Below are positions 14,739-15,639 of a stretch of DNA of 15,639 nt, one piece after another. Position 1 is the first letter of the stretch. Each line of letters begins with the position of its first letter. The notes below the pieces were generated by a model. The model was not told where the DNA came from. It was given only the letters and a program-made list of their open reading frames with translations, and made no database searches. Position numbers and translations under genes: made by a program. Origin of the DNA: an uncultured Desulfobacterales bacterium (GTDB taxonomy: Bacteria > Desulfobacterota > Desulfobacteria > Desulfobacterales > JAFDCJ01); assembly GCA_945787595.1 (NCBI GenBank), contig CALZJV010000206.1, positions 1 to 15,639 on the forward strand, read 5' to 3'.

Positions 14739-15639
14739 GCAGATAAAATTTCCCGGGCAGCGGCAATGTCCTTCTTAATTTGATCAATAAGATCTGAGAT
14801 GTTCGAAAATTTTACCTCATCTCGTATACGTTTGATAAAATTCACCAGAATTTTCTCGCCATATATATCATCATTAAAATCAAAAATATGTACTTCGACC
14901 GTAAATTCATGATTTTCAAATGTCGGGCTGTACCCGATGTTTGCCACACCTTTATAGGGTTTACCGCGGCATTCTCCGGTAACTGCATAAATTCCGATTT
15001 TGGGACATAATTCGTCATGCAGATTAATATTGGCTGTCGGAATCCCAAGTAGTTTGCCGCCCCGATCACGCCCGGTGACCACCTGCCCTCTGATCTGATA
15101 ATAGCGCCCCAGCATTTTTTCGGCCTGCTCCATCAAACCGTTCGTGACCAGTTGCCGGATTCTGGTACTGCTGATTCTGTCTGCATACGCTTTAGACATC
15201 CTGATCCAGTCCGCCACGATGACCTCAAAACCATATCTGGGGGCATAGGTTTTTAATAAAGCGATATTGCCTTCACGATTCTTGCCGAAACTGTAATCTT
15301 CACCCACCACAATGGCCTTCATACCGATTTTCGCGACCAATAAGTCCCTGACGAACGCTTCGGCCGATAGTGCTGCAAATTCCCGTGTGAATGGGATGCA
15401 GATGAGGACGTCGATGTGGGTGCGTCCAATCAACTCTGCTTTTTGCTCGTACAAGGTAATCAGGGGCGGGTGGCCGTTTTGCTTTAATACGCGAATCGGG
15501 TGAGGATCAAAGGTCATGGCAATCGATGTGCCACCGATATTTTCGGCGGTTTCGATAACTTCATGGAAAAGAGCCTGATGTCCGATATGGACGCCGTCAA
15601 AATTGCCGATGGTAATGACGGCGTTTTTAAATGGTTCGT
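14735..15639 (-). CDS. ribF: Bifunctional riboflavin kinase / FAD synthetase, 5' end outside window
   Basis: The frame enters from the right edge and gives about 300 residues, so only around 10-15 N-terminal residues are missing compared with E. coli RibF (313). The N-terminal FAD synthetase (nucleotidyltransferase) domain shows VITIGNFDGVHIGHQ (15627-15583), MTFDPHPIRVL, VVGEDYSFGKNREG and the SSTRIR loop. The C-terminal riboflavin kinase domain shows GRDRGGKLLGIPTANI with the PTAN metal/ATP motif, GIYAVTGE, GVANIGYSPTF and the YGEKILVNFIKRIRDE segment. It makes FMN from riboflavin and then FAD, in the cytosol. A start at 15517 would be wrong, since it would cut off the nucleotide-binding GNFDGVHxGH motif. 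It leads this - strand run within the window and overlaps the flippase-like gene. Confidence 0.96.
   Translation of the reverse strand, partial: EPFKNAVITIGNFDGVHIGHQALFHEVIETAENIGGTSIAMTFDPHPIRVLKQNGHPPLITLYEQKAELIGRTHIDVLICIPFTREFAALSAEAFVRDLLVAKIGMKAIVVGEDYSFGKNREGNIALLKTYAPRYGFEVIVADWIRMSKAYADRISSTRIRQLVTNGLMEQAEKMLGRYYQIRGQVVTGRDRGGKLLGIPTANINLHDELCPKIGIYAVTGECRGKPYKGVANIGYSPTFENHEFTVEVHIFDFNDDIYGEKILVNFIKRIRDEVKFSNISDLIDQIKKDIAAAREILSA

Overview
The window reads as a chromosomal piece of a Gram-negative bacterium, most likely a Desulfobacterota (delta-proteobacterial, Desulfobacterales-like) genome. That placement is inference: it rests on the ribF / flippase-like / def / fmt / rsmB / PASTA / rpe gene order, on the moderate GC content and on the style of the intergenic repeats. 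No rRNA or other phylogenetic marker is present. The two halves converge: positions 1-8782 are coded on the + strand and 8866-15639 on the - strand.

The + strand half is part of a surface-polysaccharide locus. It starts with the last 45 codons of an asparagine-synthetase-like protein. Then come a family 4 glycosyltransferase, an extended SDR sugar-nucleotide epimerase/dehydratase, and a WecA-type polyprenyl-phosphate sugar-1-phosphate transferase fused to the membrane and Rossmann part of a CapD/FlaA1-type protein. After a 333-base gap with no recognisable gene come a second GT4 and a HAD-IB phosphatase that overlap by ATGA. A 426-base intergenic block follows. The half ends with a large membrane GT-C enzyme fused to a C-terminal GT2 domain.

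The - strand half is a compact housekeeping run, read from right to left: ribF (runs off the window edge), a flippase-like/LPG-synthase-TM membrane protein, def, fmt, a 237-base gap, rsmB, a stand-alone membrane-anchored PASTA protein, and rpe. Several pairs overlap by four bases (ribF/flippase, def/fmt, rsmB/PASTA), which suggests translational coupling. Most of these genes serve translation start, rRNA methylation and cofactor supply.

Two things stand out. First, fmt is broken as given: about 140 bases are missing from the middle, including the segment that carries the catalytic Asn/His motif, and the frame shifts at the junction. The protein cannot work unless this is an assembly error. 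Second, the intergenic DNA is built of degenerate tandem arrays with a strict 7-base period, in at least five sequence families plus one 8-base family. They fill most of 6403-6694 and recur at 8778-8798, 12014-12048 and 12193-12227. I see no CRISPR array, phage, complete insertion sequence, tRNA or rRNA.
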